A stretch of DNA of 64,000 bases from Paracoccaceae bacterium (lineage in GTDB: Bacteria > Pseudomonadota > Alphaproteobacteria > Rhodobacterales > Rhodobacteraceae), in the NCBI GenBank assembly GCA_030148005.1, contig JASBUI010000036.1:1-64000 (forward strand). Direction: 5' to 3'. Positions 44,695-54,440 of this stretch are shown here, one piece after another. The translations under genes were made by a program, and so were the position numbers. Position 1 is the stretch's first letter, and each line of letters starts with the position of its first letter. A model generated the notes under the pieces. The model worked only from the letters and a program-made list of their open reading frames with translations, had not been told where the DNA came from and did no database searches.

Positions 44695-45681
44695 CTACAT
44701 CACGCCCGGCACAACAAGGTCGGGCGGGCGGTGGCCATCATTGAACGTCTTGATGTTGATGATGACCTTCTCGCCCTGCTCGATACGGCCCTCGACCGTC
44801 GCCGAGCCCATATGGGGCAAGAGGACAACGTTCTTCAGCTCTCGCAGACGCGGATTGATCTCATTGCCGCGTTCAAAGACATCCAGCCCGGCGCCCGCAA
44901 TCTCATCGGCGCGCAGCATCCGCGTCAGGGCGTTTTCATCAATCACCTCACCGCGAGAGGTGTTCACGATGACCGCCGAAGGCTTCATCAGCTTCAGCCG
45001 CCGCGCATTCATCAGATGGAACGTGGAAGGCGTATGCGGGCAGTTGATCGACAAAACATCAACGCGTGAAACCATCTGGTCAAGGCTTTCCCAGTAAGTC
45101 GCGCTCAGCTGTTCCTCAACCTCCTGCCGAAGCCTTTTACGGTTGTGGTAATGCACTTGCATTCCAAAGGCTTGCGCCCGGCGCGCCACGGCCTGACCGA
45201 TGCGCCCCATGCCCAGAATGCCAAGCCGGCGGCCGCTGATCCGCCCGCCCATCATCGCCGTCGGCGCCCAGCCTTTCCAGTCGCCGCCCTGCATCATGGC
45301 CAAGCCTTCGGGAATGCGCCGCGTAACTGCAAGAATAAGTGCAAGCGTCATATCCGCGGTGTCATCCGTGACAACGCCCGGCGTATTGGTAACCAGAATT
45401 CCGCGCTGGCGCGCCGTCTGGACATCGACGTGATCAACGCCAGCGCCATAGCTTGCAATAAGTTTCAACTTGTCACCGGCCTGCGCGATCATGCGCGCGT
45501 CGATCTGATCGGTAATCGTCGGAACCAGAACATCAGCGCCCTTCATCGCCTGGGCAATTTCTTCGCGCGACATCGGATCGTCGCTTTCGCGCAAAGTGAC
45601 ATCAAACAGTTCCTTGAGCCGGGTCTCTACAACCTCAGGCAACCGTCGCGTGACGACAACACTTAGACGTTCTTTCGCCAA
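44695..45681 (-). CDS. D-2-hydroxyacid dehydrogenase (glyoxylate/hydroxypyruvate reductase-like)
   Basis: GRRLGILGMGRIGQAVARRAQAFGM NAD motif; start probably TTG (LAKERLSVVVTRRLPE), uncertain. Confidence 0.86.
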   Translation of the reverse strand: MAKERLSVVVTRRLPEVVETRLKELFDVTLRESDDPMSREEIAQAMKGADVLVPTITDQIDARMIAQAGDKLKLIASYGAGVDHVDVQTARQRGILVTNTPGVVTDDTADMTLALILAVTRRIPEGLAMMQGGDWKGWAPTAMMGGRISGRRLGILGMGRIGQAVARRAQAFGMQVHYHNRKRLRQEVEEQLSATYWESLDQMVSRVDVLSINCPHTPSTFHLMNARRLKLMKPSAVIVNTSRGEVIDENALTRMLRADEIAGAGLDVFERGNEINPRLRELKNVVLLPHMGSATVEGRIEQGEKVIINIKTFNDGHRPPDLVVPGVM

Positions 45682-45784
45682 AGGACTGCTCCCCCTCTTC
45701 TCATTCCAACTTACCTTTGCCAAAGTGCCGCCAGACGGGGCGAGGCACAAGACCCCGGATGAGCAAACAGGCAAAGAGATCCTG

Positions 45785-46282
45785 ATGGTGCAATCCAGAT
45801 ACTGGCTGGTGATGCTTTGCGTCGCTTTTTTGGGCCAAAGCGCATTCGCGGCCGAACGTGGATCAGTCACGAACCTGCCGGTTCCCCGCTATGTTTCGAT
45901 GAAGGCGGCCGAAGGAAACGTGCGCCGCGGCCCCAGCCTGACGCATAAGATCGACTGGGTGTTCAAACATCGCAACATGCCGCTGGAACTGACGGCCGAA
46001 TACGGAAACTGGCGCCGGGTCCGGGATATGGACGGCGCCGGGGGCTGGATGCACTATTCGCTTTTGTCGGGCACGCGCACGGTCATCGTTCAGCAGGACC
46101 TTTTAGAAATACGCGCCCAACCCGACGAAAAATCGCCCGCCGTTGCCAAGCTTGAGGCCGGCGTGATTGCCCGCCTTGGAAAATGCCTGCCCGACTGGTG
46201 CCGCCTAAGCGTCGAGGGGCGCAAAGGCTGGGCGCCCAAGGCCGCTCTCTGGGGTGTGGACGCGGACGAGATTCGCGACTGA
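45785..46282 (+). CDS. SH3 domain-containing secreted protein
   Basis: Signal peptide; YVSMKAAEGNVRRGPSLTHKIDWVFKHRNMPLELTAEYGNWRRVRDMDG SH3_4-like. Confidence 0.85.
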   Translation: MVQSRYWLVMLCVAFLGQSAFAAERGSVTNLPVPRYVSMKAAEGNVRRGPSLTHKIDWVFKHRNMPLELTAEYGNWRRVRDMDGAGGWMHYSLLSGTRTVIVQQDLLEIRAQPDEKSPAVAKLEAGVIARLGKCLPDWCRLSVEGRKGWAPKAALWGVDADEIRD

Positions 46283-46324
46283 CCCAAGCGGTCAGGTCCC
46301 AGATACGGGCACTTTCGTGCCGTT

Positions 46325-46345
46325 GCCTCCGGCGGGGATATTTTG
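46325..46345. repeat. Putative Rhodobacteraceae-type intergenic motif
   Basis: GCCTCCGGCGGGGATATTTTG between convergent genes; resembles a motif I recall as common in intergenic DNA of this family; single copy seen here. Confidence 0.5.
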
Positions 46346-46368
46346 CCACAAAGAATTGCAGGCGCCGC

Positions 46369-48396
46369 TTAACTGGCGGCGGCGAGCCCCCGCCCTTTCA
46401 AAAGAGCGTCTACCCCCGGCAGGCGGCCGCGGAAAGCGAGGTACAGCGCCTCGGCATCGACCGATCCGCCGCGCGACAGGATGTTTTGCTCCAGCTTTTT
46501 CGCCATGTCTGGATCGAAGGGGCCGCCCGCCTCTTCGAAGGCGGCGAAAGCATCGGCGTCCATCACTTCGGACCACATGTAGCTGTAGTATCCGCTGGAA
46601 TAGCCGTCCCCGGAAAAGACATGGGCAAACTGGGGGGTGGCGTGGCGCATTCCTATGGCGTGCGGCATCTTCAGCCCGGCCAGTATCTGTTCCTGCCGCT
46701 GCATCGGGTCGGCAGGCGGGGGGCCCATGTGAAACTCCAGATCGACAAGGGCCGATGCCACGTATTCGACCGTCGCAAACCCCTGATCGAAATTGGCCGC
46801 CTTCTTCAGCCGGGCCGCAAGCGACTTTGGCATGGGTTTGCCGGTTTCGGCATGCAGGGCGTGTTTTTCCATAACCTCCGGCACATCAAGCCAGTGCTCG
46901 AAAAGCTGGCTGGGCAGTTCGACAAAATCGCGCGAAACAGACGTTCCTGAAATGCTGTCATAAGTTACATCTGACAGCATCTGGTGCAGGGCATGCCCGA
47001 ACTCATGAAACAGGGTGCGCGCATCGTCATGGGACAATAGCGCAGGCGCGCCCGCGGCAGGTTTGGCGAAGTTGCAGACGTTGACGACAATGGGGCGGAT
47101 ATCCCCGGCAAGCTTTTGCTGGGAGCGCATTGCAGAGCACCACGCGCCCGAGCGTTTGGAGCCGCGTGCAAAATAGTCGCCGATGAAGACCGCAACATGC
47201 CCGCCATCTCGCGTAACCTCCCAGGCGCGCGCGTCGGGGTGATAAAGCGCCGCATCAATGGGCCGGAAGGCCAAACCGAAAAGCCGGCCAGCGCAATCGA
47301 AGGCGGCCTCGATCATCCGGTCCAACTGAAAGTAGGGTTTGAGCGCGGCCTCATCGAGGTCATGCTCGCTTTTGCGGCGTTTCTCGGAATAGTACCGCCA
47401 GTCCCAGGGTTCGAGCGCGCCATTGATCCCGTCGTCCTGCATCATGTTCGACAGGATGCGCGCGTCGCCTTCGGCGCTTTCCAGCGCCGGTGCCCAGACC
47501 TGCATCAAAAGGTCCTTAACCGCCTCGGGCCGCTTTGCCATCTCGGTCTCAAGCTTGAACTCTGCAAAACTGCCATAGCCCAGAAGGCGCGCCTTTTCCT
47601 CGCGCAGGCGCAAGGTCTCTGCCGCGATCTGGCGGTTGTCGGTCGCCCCCCCGTTGGCGCCGCGCGCGGCCCATGCGGTCCATGCCTTGCAGCGCAGATC
47701 ACGCGATGTGGAGAACTGAAGAAAGGGCACGACCAGCGATCGCGACAGGGTGATGACATGGCCCTTCACCCCTTTTTCCTCTGCCGCTGCCGAGGCAGCC
47801 GCCAGTAGAAAATCGGGCAGCCCGTCCAATTGGTCCTTGGACAGTTCAAGCGACCAGCTACGCTCATCCGCCAAAAGGTTCTGTCCAAACTCTGTACCCA
47901 GAACCGCAAGCCGGGATGAAATGTCTTTCAGCCTTTCACGATCGGTGCCTGCAAGTTTCGCACCCGAGCGCACAAAGGATCGGTGCGTCAGCATCAAAAC
48001 GCGTTCCTGTTCGTCGCCAAGGCCCAACTGGTCGCGGCGGTTCCACAGATCTTCCACGCGGGCAAAGAGACCTGCGTTCATCGCAACCTCGGATGAAAAG
48101 GCGGCAAGTTTGGGCGCGAAACTGCGCTGAAGCTCTTCGCGGCGCGGCGTGCTGTCGGCGCCGGCGATATTGTAGAAGACCGAAAGCACCCGGTTTAACG
48201 GCTGGTCCGAAAGCTCCAGCGCTTCGATCGTATTGGCAAAATCGGGAGCCTGCGGATCGGCTACGATCGCGGCGATATTCGCGCGCGCCTTTGCAAGAGC
48301 CTCGTCCAATGCAGGCCCAAAATCTTCGTCGCTGATCTGGGCAAAGGGCGGAATTTCGAACGGTGTCGTCCATTCGGACAAAAGCGGATTGGTCAT
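46369..48396 (-). CDS. M3 family metallopeptidase (oligopeptidase A / peptidyl-dipeptidase)
   Basis: FHEFGHALHQML zinc motif; MTNPLLSEWTTPFEIPPF. Confidence 0.93.
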   Translation of the reverse strand: MTNPLLSEWTTPFEIPPFAQISDEDFGPALDEALAKARANIAAIVADPQAPDFANTIEALELSDQPLNRVLSVFYNIAGADSTPRREELQRSFAPKLAAFSSEVAMNAGLFARVEDLWNRRDQLGLGDEQERVLMLTHRSFVRSGAKLAGTDRERLKDISSRLAVLGTEFGQNLLADERSWSLELSKDQLDGLPDFLLAAASAAAEEKGVKGHVITLSRSLVVPFLQFSTSRDLRCKAWTAWAARGANGGATDNRQIAAETLRLREEKARLLGYGSFAEFKLETEMAKRPEAVKDLLMQVWAPALESAEGDARILSNMMQDDGINGALEPWDWRYYSEKRRKSEHDLDEAALKPYFQLDRMIEAAFDCAGRLFGLAFRPIDAALYHPDARAWEVTRDGGHVAVFIGDYFARGSKRSGAWCSAMRSQQKLAGDIRPIVVNVCNFAKPAAGAPALLSHDDARTLFHEFGHALHQMLSDVTYDSISGTSVSRDFVELPSQLFEHWLDVPEVMEKHALHAETGKPMPKSLAARLKKAANFDQGFATVEYVASALVDLEFHMGPPPADPMQRQEQILAGLKMPHAIGMRHATPQFAHVFSGDGYSSGYYSYMWSEVMDADAFAAFEEAGGPFDPDMAKKLEQNILSRGGSVDAEALYLAFRGRLPGVDALLKGRGLAAAS

Positions 48397-48430
48397 TTCT
48401 TCGTTTCCCTTCACCGGATACATGAATATT

Positions 48431-49495
48431 TCAAGAGGTTGCAGCGCCGCAAACGGTACAGTCCGGCCGCGGCTTCACACCGACAGTTCGGCTTTCGCCG
48501 TAAAGGGCGTCGTAAATGGAAAGCCTGCCACGCAGGGACTGACCGGCGCCGGTCACCACTTTGATCGCTTCGACCGCCATCATTGAGCCAACAACACCCG
48601 GCAGGGGACCAAGGACACCGGCCTCGGCGCAACTGGGCACCAGCGCGGCATCGGGCGCCTTGGGAAAGACGCATGCATAGCAGGGCGCGCCATTGGCCGG
48701 ATCATAAGTGCTGATCTGCCCCTCCCACTGGGTCAAGGCCGCGGCGATCAGGGGGATTTTCAACCCGCATGCAACCTCATTCACAAGATAACGGGTTTCG
48801 AAGTTGTCCGTACCATCAAGGATCAGATCGTACTCGGCAAAAAGCTCGGCGCAAATTTCGCGCGTCAGGCGGCGATTGTATGGCTTGACGGTGATGTTGG
48901 GGTTCTGGGCGGTGACAGCGGCGCTTGCCGCCAGAACCTTGGCCTTGCCGATATCGTCCTGACGATAGATCACCTGCCTTTGAAGGTTGGAATTATCGAC
49001 CGTATCGTCATCGATAACCCCAAGCGTTCCGACACCCGCCGCCCCAAGATACAAAAGCGCCGGCGCCCCCAGACCGCCCGCCCCGACAACCAGCACCTTT
49101 GCCTCGGCCAGTTTCTTTTGGCCCGGCCCGCCGATCTCACGCAGGATCATGTGCCGTGCGTAACGTTCCAGTTCCGCCTCAGAAAAGCTTCCCGTTTGAG
49201 GCGCAGGGACGGGCGCCGCCGCTTTGGCGGGGTCTTTGTCGCCGCTTTGCGCCTTTAGCCATGCAAGGCCGCGCACATAGGCCGCGCCCAAAAGCAAAAA
49301 CGCAAACAGCGCAATCCATGGCTGGGCCGAACCGCCGGTTAACTGCCGGATTGGATGCCCGTCCGGCAAGGCAAGCTGTAGCCCGACAACCAGCGCAATA
49401 AGCACTGCAATCGCGCGCCAGCGAATAAAGGTCGGCACCTTGGCATAGGCGCCATAGGCATAAAGCGCGGCGGCAAAGCCAAGCACTAGCGCCAT
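48431..49495 (-). CDS. MoeB/ThiF/HesA-type adenylyltransferase with N-terminal membrane region
   Basis: LVVGAGGLGAPALLYLGAAGVGTLGVIDDDTVDNSNLQRQ; CYAC and CTVC zinc pairs; hydrophobic N-terminus. Confidence 0.88.
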   Translation of the reverse strand: MALVLGFAAALYAYGAYAKVPTFIRWRAIAVLIALVVGLQLALPDGHPIRQLTGGSAQPWIALFAFLLLGAAYVRGLAWLKAQSGDKDPAKAAAPVPAPQTGSFSEAELERYARHMILREIGGPGQKKLAEAKVLVVGAGGLGAPALLYLGAAGVGTLGVIDDDTVDNSNLQRQVIYRQDDIGKAKVLAASAAVTAQNPNITVKPYNRRLTREICAELFAEYDLILDGTDNFETRYLVNEVACGLKIPLIAAALTQWEGQISTYDPANGAPCYACVFPKAPDAALVPSCAEAGVLGPLPGVVGSMMAVEAIKVVTGAGQSLRGRLSIYDALYGESRTVGVKPRPDCTVCGAATS

Positions 49496-49980
49496 CAGCC
49501 GCGCCCCGTAGAGCCAAAGCCGCCCGCACCGCGCGCCGTCGGGTCCAGTTCCTGAACCTCGTCAAACCGCGCCTGAACCACCGGTGCCAGAACCATCTGG
49601 GCAATCCGCTCGCCATGAACCACGCAGAAGGGATCGCTACCAAGGTTGACCATCAGAACCCCAAGAGGACCGCGATAATCACTGTCGATCGTCCCCGGCG
49701 TATTGATCAGGGTCACACCATTTTTCAGCGCAAGGCCAGAGCGTGGCCGAAGCTGAACCTCAAACCCTTCCGGAACGGCAATCCGAAGCCCGGTGGGCAC
49801 GATCGCGCGCTGCATCGGCGCCAACACCATGCCGCCCGCCCTCATGCCTGCGTCAAGGTTTGCGCGCACATCCGCGCCTGCGGCCCCCGGCGTTGCATAT
49901 TCCGGCAAGGCCACTTCGGGATCAGCGTCCTGATCGCGGATTACCCTGATCGTCTGAGCCTGCATCAAAGTCACATCCAT
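49495..49980 (-). CDS. dut: dUTP diphosphatase
   Basis: [52 protein letters not shown]. Confidence 0.95.
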   Translation of the reverse strand: MDVTLMQAQTIRVIRDQDADPEVALPEYATPGAAGADVRANLDAGMRAGGMVLAPMQRAIVPTGLRIAVPEGFEVQLRPRSGLALKNGVTLINTPGTIDSDYRGPLGVLMVNLGSDPFCVVHGERIAQMVLAPVVQARFDEVQELDPTARGAGGFGSTGRG

Positions 49981-50015
49981 GTTCCGAAAGCTATCCCCGC
50001 CCAAAGCCCCACCTA

Positions 50016-51212
50016 TCAGGCCAGCGCTTCGGCAATTCTTGTGGCAAGGCGGCTGGCGACCTCTGCCTTTGCCATCTTAGGCCAGCTTTCTGCCCCCTCT
50101 TGGGTGATCAGAACGACCTCATTCTCGGCCCCGCCCATGATCCCCGTCGATGGCGAGACATCATTGGCCACGATCCAGTCACAGCCCTTGCGGCTACGTT
50201 TTGCCGTAGCGTGGGCCACAACATCATCCGTTTCAGCGGCAAAGCCCACGACCAGCCGCGGCCGACCCTTAGCCATCCCCGCCACTTGCGCCAGAATATC
50301 GGGGTTCTCGGCAAAGCTTAGGCTTGGCACGGCGCTTTTGGCGGTCTTTTTCATCTTCGATGTATGGGGCGTCTCTATGCGCCAGTCGGCCACGGCGGCA
50401 GCCCCGACAAAGGCATCCGCGGGAAGGGCCGCCTCGACGGCCGCCTGCATCTCTTGCGCGGTTTCCACGCGGATAACCCTGACGCCCGCAGGCGGCGGGA
50501 CACTGGCCGGACCGGTGATGAAACTTACATCCGCGCCCAGCGCGGAAAGCGCGCGGGCGATTGCCGCGCCCTGCGCCCCGGAAGAGCGGTTCGCGATATA
50601 GCGCACAGGATCAATCGGTTCATGTGTTGGCCCAGAGGTCACGATCACATGGCGGCCGGCCATTGGGCCATCGGCCAAAGCTGCGTTTATTGCCGCGACA
50701 ATCTCGGGCACCTCGGCCATCCGCCCCGGCCCGTATTCGCCGCAAGCCATCTCACCGTTGCCCGGGCCAACAAAAAGGATGCCATCGCCCGAAAGCGTGG
50801 CGATGTTGCGCTGGGTTGCGGCGTGTTCCCACATGCGCACGTTCATGGCTGGTGCAATCAGAACCCGCTTGTCCGTTGCCAGCAAAAGCGTCGATCCAAG
50901 GTCATTGGCAAGCCCCGTCGCCATCTTCGCCATCAGATCGGCCGTTGCAGGTGCAACCACGATCAAATCTGCCGCCCGGCTAAGTTCGATATGGCCCATT
51001 TCAGCCTCATCGGTCAGATCAAAAAGATCGCGAAAAACCTTTTCGCCCGACAGTGCCGAAACCGAAAGCGGCGTGACAAACTCTTGCGCAGCACCAGTCA
51101 TGACGGGCGTGACCTTGGCGCCCTGCTCGCGCAGGCGCCGGATCAGATCAAGCGATTTGAAGGCCGCGATCCCGCCGCCGATAATCAACAAGACATGTTT
51201 GCCAGAAAGCAT
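50016..51212 (-). CDS. coaBC: bifunctional phosphopantothenoylcysteine decarboxylase/phosphopantothenate--cysteine ligase
   Basis: [61 protein letters not shown]. Confidence 0.95.
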   Translation of the reverse strand: MLSGKHVLLIIGGGIAAFKSLDLIRRLREQGAKVTPVMTGAAQEFVTPLSVSALSGEKVFRDLFDLTDEAEMGHIELSRAADLIVVAPATADLMAKMATGLANDLGSTLLLATDKRVLIAPAMNVRMWEHAATQRNIATLSGDGILFVGPGNGEMACGEYGPGRMAEVPEIVAAINAALADGPMAGRHVIVTSGPTHEPIDPVRYIANRSSGAQGAAIARALSALGADVSFITGPASVPPPAGVRVIRVETAQEMQAAVEAALPADAFVGAAAVADWRIETPHTSKMKKTAKSAVPSLSFAENPDILAQVAGMAKGRPRLVVGFAAETDDVVAHATAKRSRKGCDWIVANDVSPSTGIMGGAENEVVLITQEGAESWPKMAKAEVASRLATRIAEALA

Positions 51213-51298
51213 ATTTCGGTTCCCCGCTGAACGAAGCGAACCTAAGTGCTGCACAACCGACTGGCAAGCCAATGTCGCCACGTTCCATGCAGCGCAGC

Positions 51299-52177
51299 TT
51301 AGTTGAGAAGCCCGCGAACCTCGCGCGACTGGCCTTCAAGCGCCTTGCGCATCTTGGCAAAGGCCCCCACTTCTAGCTGGCGCACCCTTTCCTTTGAAAG
51401 CGCAAGCTCTTCGCCGATGCTTTCCAGCGTTCTGGGTTTGTCACTTAGCCGCCGCGCCTTCAGGATCAACTGTTCGCGCCGCGTCAGCGTGGCCATGGCC
51501 CGCCGCAGCCACCCGCGCAAAAGTTCGGTGTCGTGCTGGATCTGAACGCGCTCTTCGGCCTGTTCCGTCTCATCGGGAAGCGTTTCGATCCACTCGCGCC
51601 CCTCATCATCGGCGGCCTGTGTTGCGTTGAGGGAAAAGTCACCCCCCGAAAGTCGCCCTTCCATCAGGGCCACGTCCGATATACGCACGCCAAGCTCTTC
51701 GGAGACGCGGCGGCGCAGGGCCGCGCCATCCAGCAATTCGCCCGCCTCGCGCGCCTCACGCTCAAGCTTTGCCTGAACGCGCTTGAGGTTGAAGAACAGC
51801 GACTTTTGAGAAGTCGTCGAACCGGTGCGCACCAAAGACCAGTTGCGCATCACGTAGTCCTGAACAGAAGCTTTGATCCACCAGACCGCATATGTGGAAA
51901 ACCGCACGCCGCGGTCAGGATCGAACTTTTCCGCCGCCTTCATCAATCCAAGGCTGGCCTCTTGGATCAGATCGTTCATCGGTGCGCCGTAGCGCCTGAA
52001 CTTGCGGGCAACAGACACGGCAAGACGCATATAGGCCGTGATCAGGCGGTGAAGCGCTTCTTCATCGCCGTTGTCGCGCCATGCGCAGGCAAGGCGAAAC
52101 TCTGTCTCGGCATCAAGGATCTCTGCCTTCATCGCCCGCCGGGGCAAAACGTTCTGCGTTGTCGCGTCCAAAGCCAT
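51299..52177 (-). CDS. rpoH: RNA polymerase sigma-32-type factor (RpoH, possibly RpoHII)
   Basis: Region 2 RFSTYAVWWIKASVQDYVMRNWSLVRTG; region 4 ESIGEELALSKERVRQLEVGAFAKMR. Confidence 0.9.
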   Translation of the reverse strand: MALDATTQNVLPRRAMKAEILDAETEFRLACAWRDNGDEEALHRLITAYMRLAVSVARKFRRYGAPMNDLIQEASLGLMKAAEKFDPDRGVRFSTYAVWWIKASVQDYVMRNWSLVRTGSTTSQKSLFFNLKRVQAKLEREAREAGELLDGAALRRRVSEELGVRISDVALMEGRLSGGDFSLNATQAADDEGREWIETLPDETEQAEERVQIQHDTELLRGWLRRAMATLTRREQLILKARRLSDKPRTLESIGEELALSKERVRQLEVGAFAKMRKALEGQSREVRGLLN

Positions 52178-52245
52178 CTTTGTCCCCTTTCGAAAGCTTC
52201 CAGTACCCGGCCCAGACCCGGGGCCCTTAACTGTTGCGTCTATCC

Positions 52246-52275
52246 TTGATACGCATCGCCCTGTCTTTTGGATCA
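52246..52275 (-). promoter_or_regulatory. Candidate RpoE(ECF)-like promoter upstream of rpoH
   Basis: Minus strand TGATCC-N18-TATCAA, about 95 bp upstream of the rpoH ATG; -35 identical to the R. sphaeroides RpoE-type element, -10 imperfect. Confidence 0.45.
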
Positions 52276-52293
52276 AAGAAAGAAAACACCTTT

Positions 52294-52818
52294 ATGACCT
52301 TCCCTTCGCTCACGCTTGTGCTTGGCGGCGCAAGTTCTGGCAAAACCGCATTCGCAGAAGCCCTTGTTCTGGCCCAGCCCGGTCGCCCTGTTTACCTGGC
52401 GACGGCTCAGGCTCTCGACAGTGAGATGCGCGCCAAGATTGACCGCCACCGCACCCTTCGCGGCCCGCATTGGGACACTATCGAAGCGCCTCTGGATATC
52501 GAGGGCGCCCTGTCCGGTCTGGACCCGTCGGTCTCTGTCCTTATGGACTGTGCAACGCTTTGGCTGACCAACCATCTGGCCGATGACCAAGATCCCGGCC
52601 CGCCCTCGCGCGCACTTGTCCAGACGCTGGCCAAGGCGCCGCAACCGATCACGGTTGTCTCAAACGAGATCGGTCAGGGCATCGTGCCCGAGAACGCCGT
52701 ATCGCGGCAGTTCCGCGAGGCGCAGGGCCTGCTGAACCAAATGCTTGCCGCGCGCGCCGATCTTGTTATTCAGGTCGTCGCGGGCCTGCCGATCGTTCTC
52801 AAAGGCCGGATGCCGTGA
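52294..52818 (+). CDS. cobU: adenosylcobinamide kinase/adenosylcobinamide-phosphate guanylyltransferase
   Basis: LVLGGASSGKTAFAEALV P-loop; VSNEIGQGIVPENAVSRQFREAQG. Confidence 0.94.
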   Translation: MTFPSLTLVLGGASSGKTAFAEALVLAQPGRPVYLATAQALDSEMRAKIDRHRTLRGPHWDTIEAPLDIEGALSGLDPSVSVLMDCATLWLTNHLADDQDPGPPSRALVQTLAKAPQPITVVSNEIGQGIVPENAVSRQFREAQGLLNQMLAARADLVIQVVAGLPIVLKGRMP

Positions 52819-53390
52819 CACGGCTTTGGTGGGTCAGGCACGGCCCAACGCACCTTAAAACCATGGTCGGGTGGAGCGATCCTCCGGCTGATCTGGGCGA
52901 TACCCGCGCCATCGCCAGGCTGTCGGGTTTCCTGCCTGCGCGCGCGCCTGTCGTTTCTTCCGATCTGCAGCGCGCCCGCGCCACGGCCGATGCCATCGCC
53001 GGGCCGCGCCCGCGCCTTGCCGACAACCCCGCCCTGCGCGAGATCAACTTTGGCGCGTGGGAGCTTATGAGCTATGATCAGGCGGATGCAGCAGACCCCG
53101 GTCTGATCCGCGACTATCTGGATACGCCCGGCGATATCGCCCCGCCCGGCGGCGAAAGCTGGAACGACATCCGCGCCCGCGTTAATCCCGCAGTCGACAC
53201 GCTGATCGACGCCCATTCCGGTCGGGACCTGATCGTCGTGGCGCATTTCGGCGTGATCCTCACGCAGCTTCAGCGCGCCAAGGGACTGAATGCGGTAGAG
53301 GCTTTTGCCCACAAGATCGACAATTTGTCGGTCACGCGGATAACTTGTGACACCGAATGGGACGTGGATCTTATCAATCACATTCCGTGA
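52815..53390 (+). CDS. histidine phosphatase family protein (alpha-ribazole phosphatase-like)
   Basis: LWWVRHGPTHLKTMVGWSDPP RHG motif; overlaps cobU. Confidence 0.87.
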   Translation: MTRLWWVRHGPTHLKTMVGWSDPPADLGDTRAIARLSGFLPARAPVVSSDLQRARATADAIAGPRPRLADNPALREINFGAWELMSYDQADAADPGLIRDYLDTPGDIAPPGGESWNDIRARVNPAVDTLIDAHSGRDLIVVAHFGVILTQLQRAKGLNAVEAFAHKIDNLSVTRITCDTEWDVDLINHIP

Positions 53391-53450
53391 TGGGGGACCT
53401 AAAAAAACACCATTTCTCAGTGGTTTGAAAAGCCGCTAGGCTCACTCATC

Positions 53451-54326
53451 ATGGATTACACACTTTATATCGGCGACTACGCCTATTCCAGTTGGTCGAT
53501 GCGCGGCTGGCTTTTGTTCAACGCCTTTGGCATCGAAACCGGCATCAAAACGGTCGATTTTCACAGCGGCGAGGTGCGCGATCAACTGGCCCATCTTGCC
53601 CCGGCCAGAACCGTCCCGACACTGGTCACACCCGAAGGCGCGATCGTTAGCGAAAGCCTTGCCATCGCCGAAGAACTGGCAACGCGCCACCCCGGCGCAG
53701 GACACTGGCCAGCAGACCCCGAAGCGCGGGCCATTGCGCGCACCCTTGCCGCTGAGATGCACGCCGGTTTTCTGGCATTGAGAAACCATTGCCCCATGTC
53801 GCTTAGGGCCGCCTTTAAGGGCGTCGTTCCCAATGCAGAGGTTGAACAGGATCTGCGCCGGATCGAAGATATCTGGAGCAACGCGCGCAGCAAAACGCGG
53901 CCGGATGGCCCGTGGCTTTGCGGAGACTATAGCGCCGCAGACGCCTTTTTCGCCCCTGTGGCCGCGCGTATCGCCGGATATGGCCTGAAGGTTGATGAAG
54001 CTGCGGCCGCGTATGTCAAAGCCCACCTTGGTCACCCCGCATTTCGCCGTTGGCGGGCCATGGGGCTTGTTCACGGCAAGGTTCTGGCCCGCTATGCAAA
54101 ACCCTATGAAACCGGTCCATGGCCCGGCCCTGCGCCGATCGCGGCAAAGCCCGTGACAAGCGGCCCGTCTGAGAATGAAACCTGCCCCTACTCGGGTCGG
54201 CCCGTTACCCATTTTCTTCAGGTCGAAGGGCGCGTCTTTGGTTTTTGCAACGCCTTTTGCCGTGACAAGACCGCCGCCGATCCCGAGGCATGGCCGGCTT
54301 TCATGTCGCTTTTGCGCGCAACCTGA
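53451..54326 (+). CDS. glutathione S-transferase family protein with cysteine-containing C-terminal extension
   Basis: YTLYIGDYAYSSWSMRGWLLFNAFGI Trx-like GST N-domain; tail CPYSGRPVTHFLQVEGRVFGFCNAFCRDK. Confidence 0.88.
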   Translation: MDYTLYIGDYAYSSWSMRGWLLFNAFGIETGIKTVDFHSGEVRDQLAHLAPARTVPTLVTPEGAIVSESLAIAEELATRHPGAGHWPADPEARAIARTLAAEMHAGFLALRNHCPMSLRAAFKGVVPNAEVEQDLRRIEDIWSNARSKTRPDGPWLCGDYSAADAFFAPVAARIAGYGLKVDEAAAAYVKAHLGHPAFRRWRAMGLVHGKVLARYAKPYETGPWPGPAPIAAKPVTSGPSENETCPYSGRPVTHFLQVEGRVFGFCNAFCRDKTAADPEAWPAFMSLLRAT

Positions 54327-54440
54327 CGCGAATGGGCTGACGCGGCACCGATCCAATTGCTTGCGCCAGTTTTTGGTTGTCATTGGATGGGAATTTTTGT
54401 TCTGCATGGGTCTTGAAACAGCCCAAGGCGACCAATTCCA

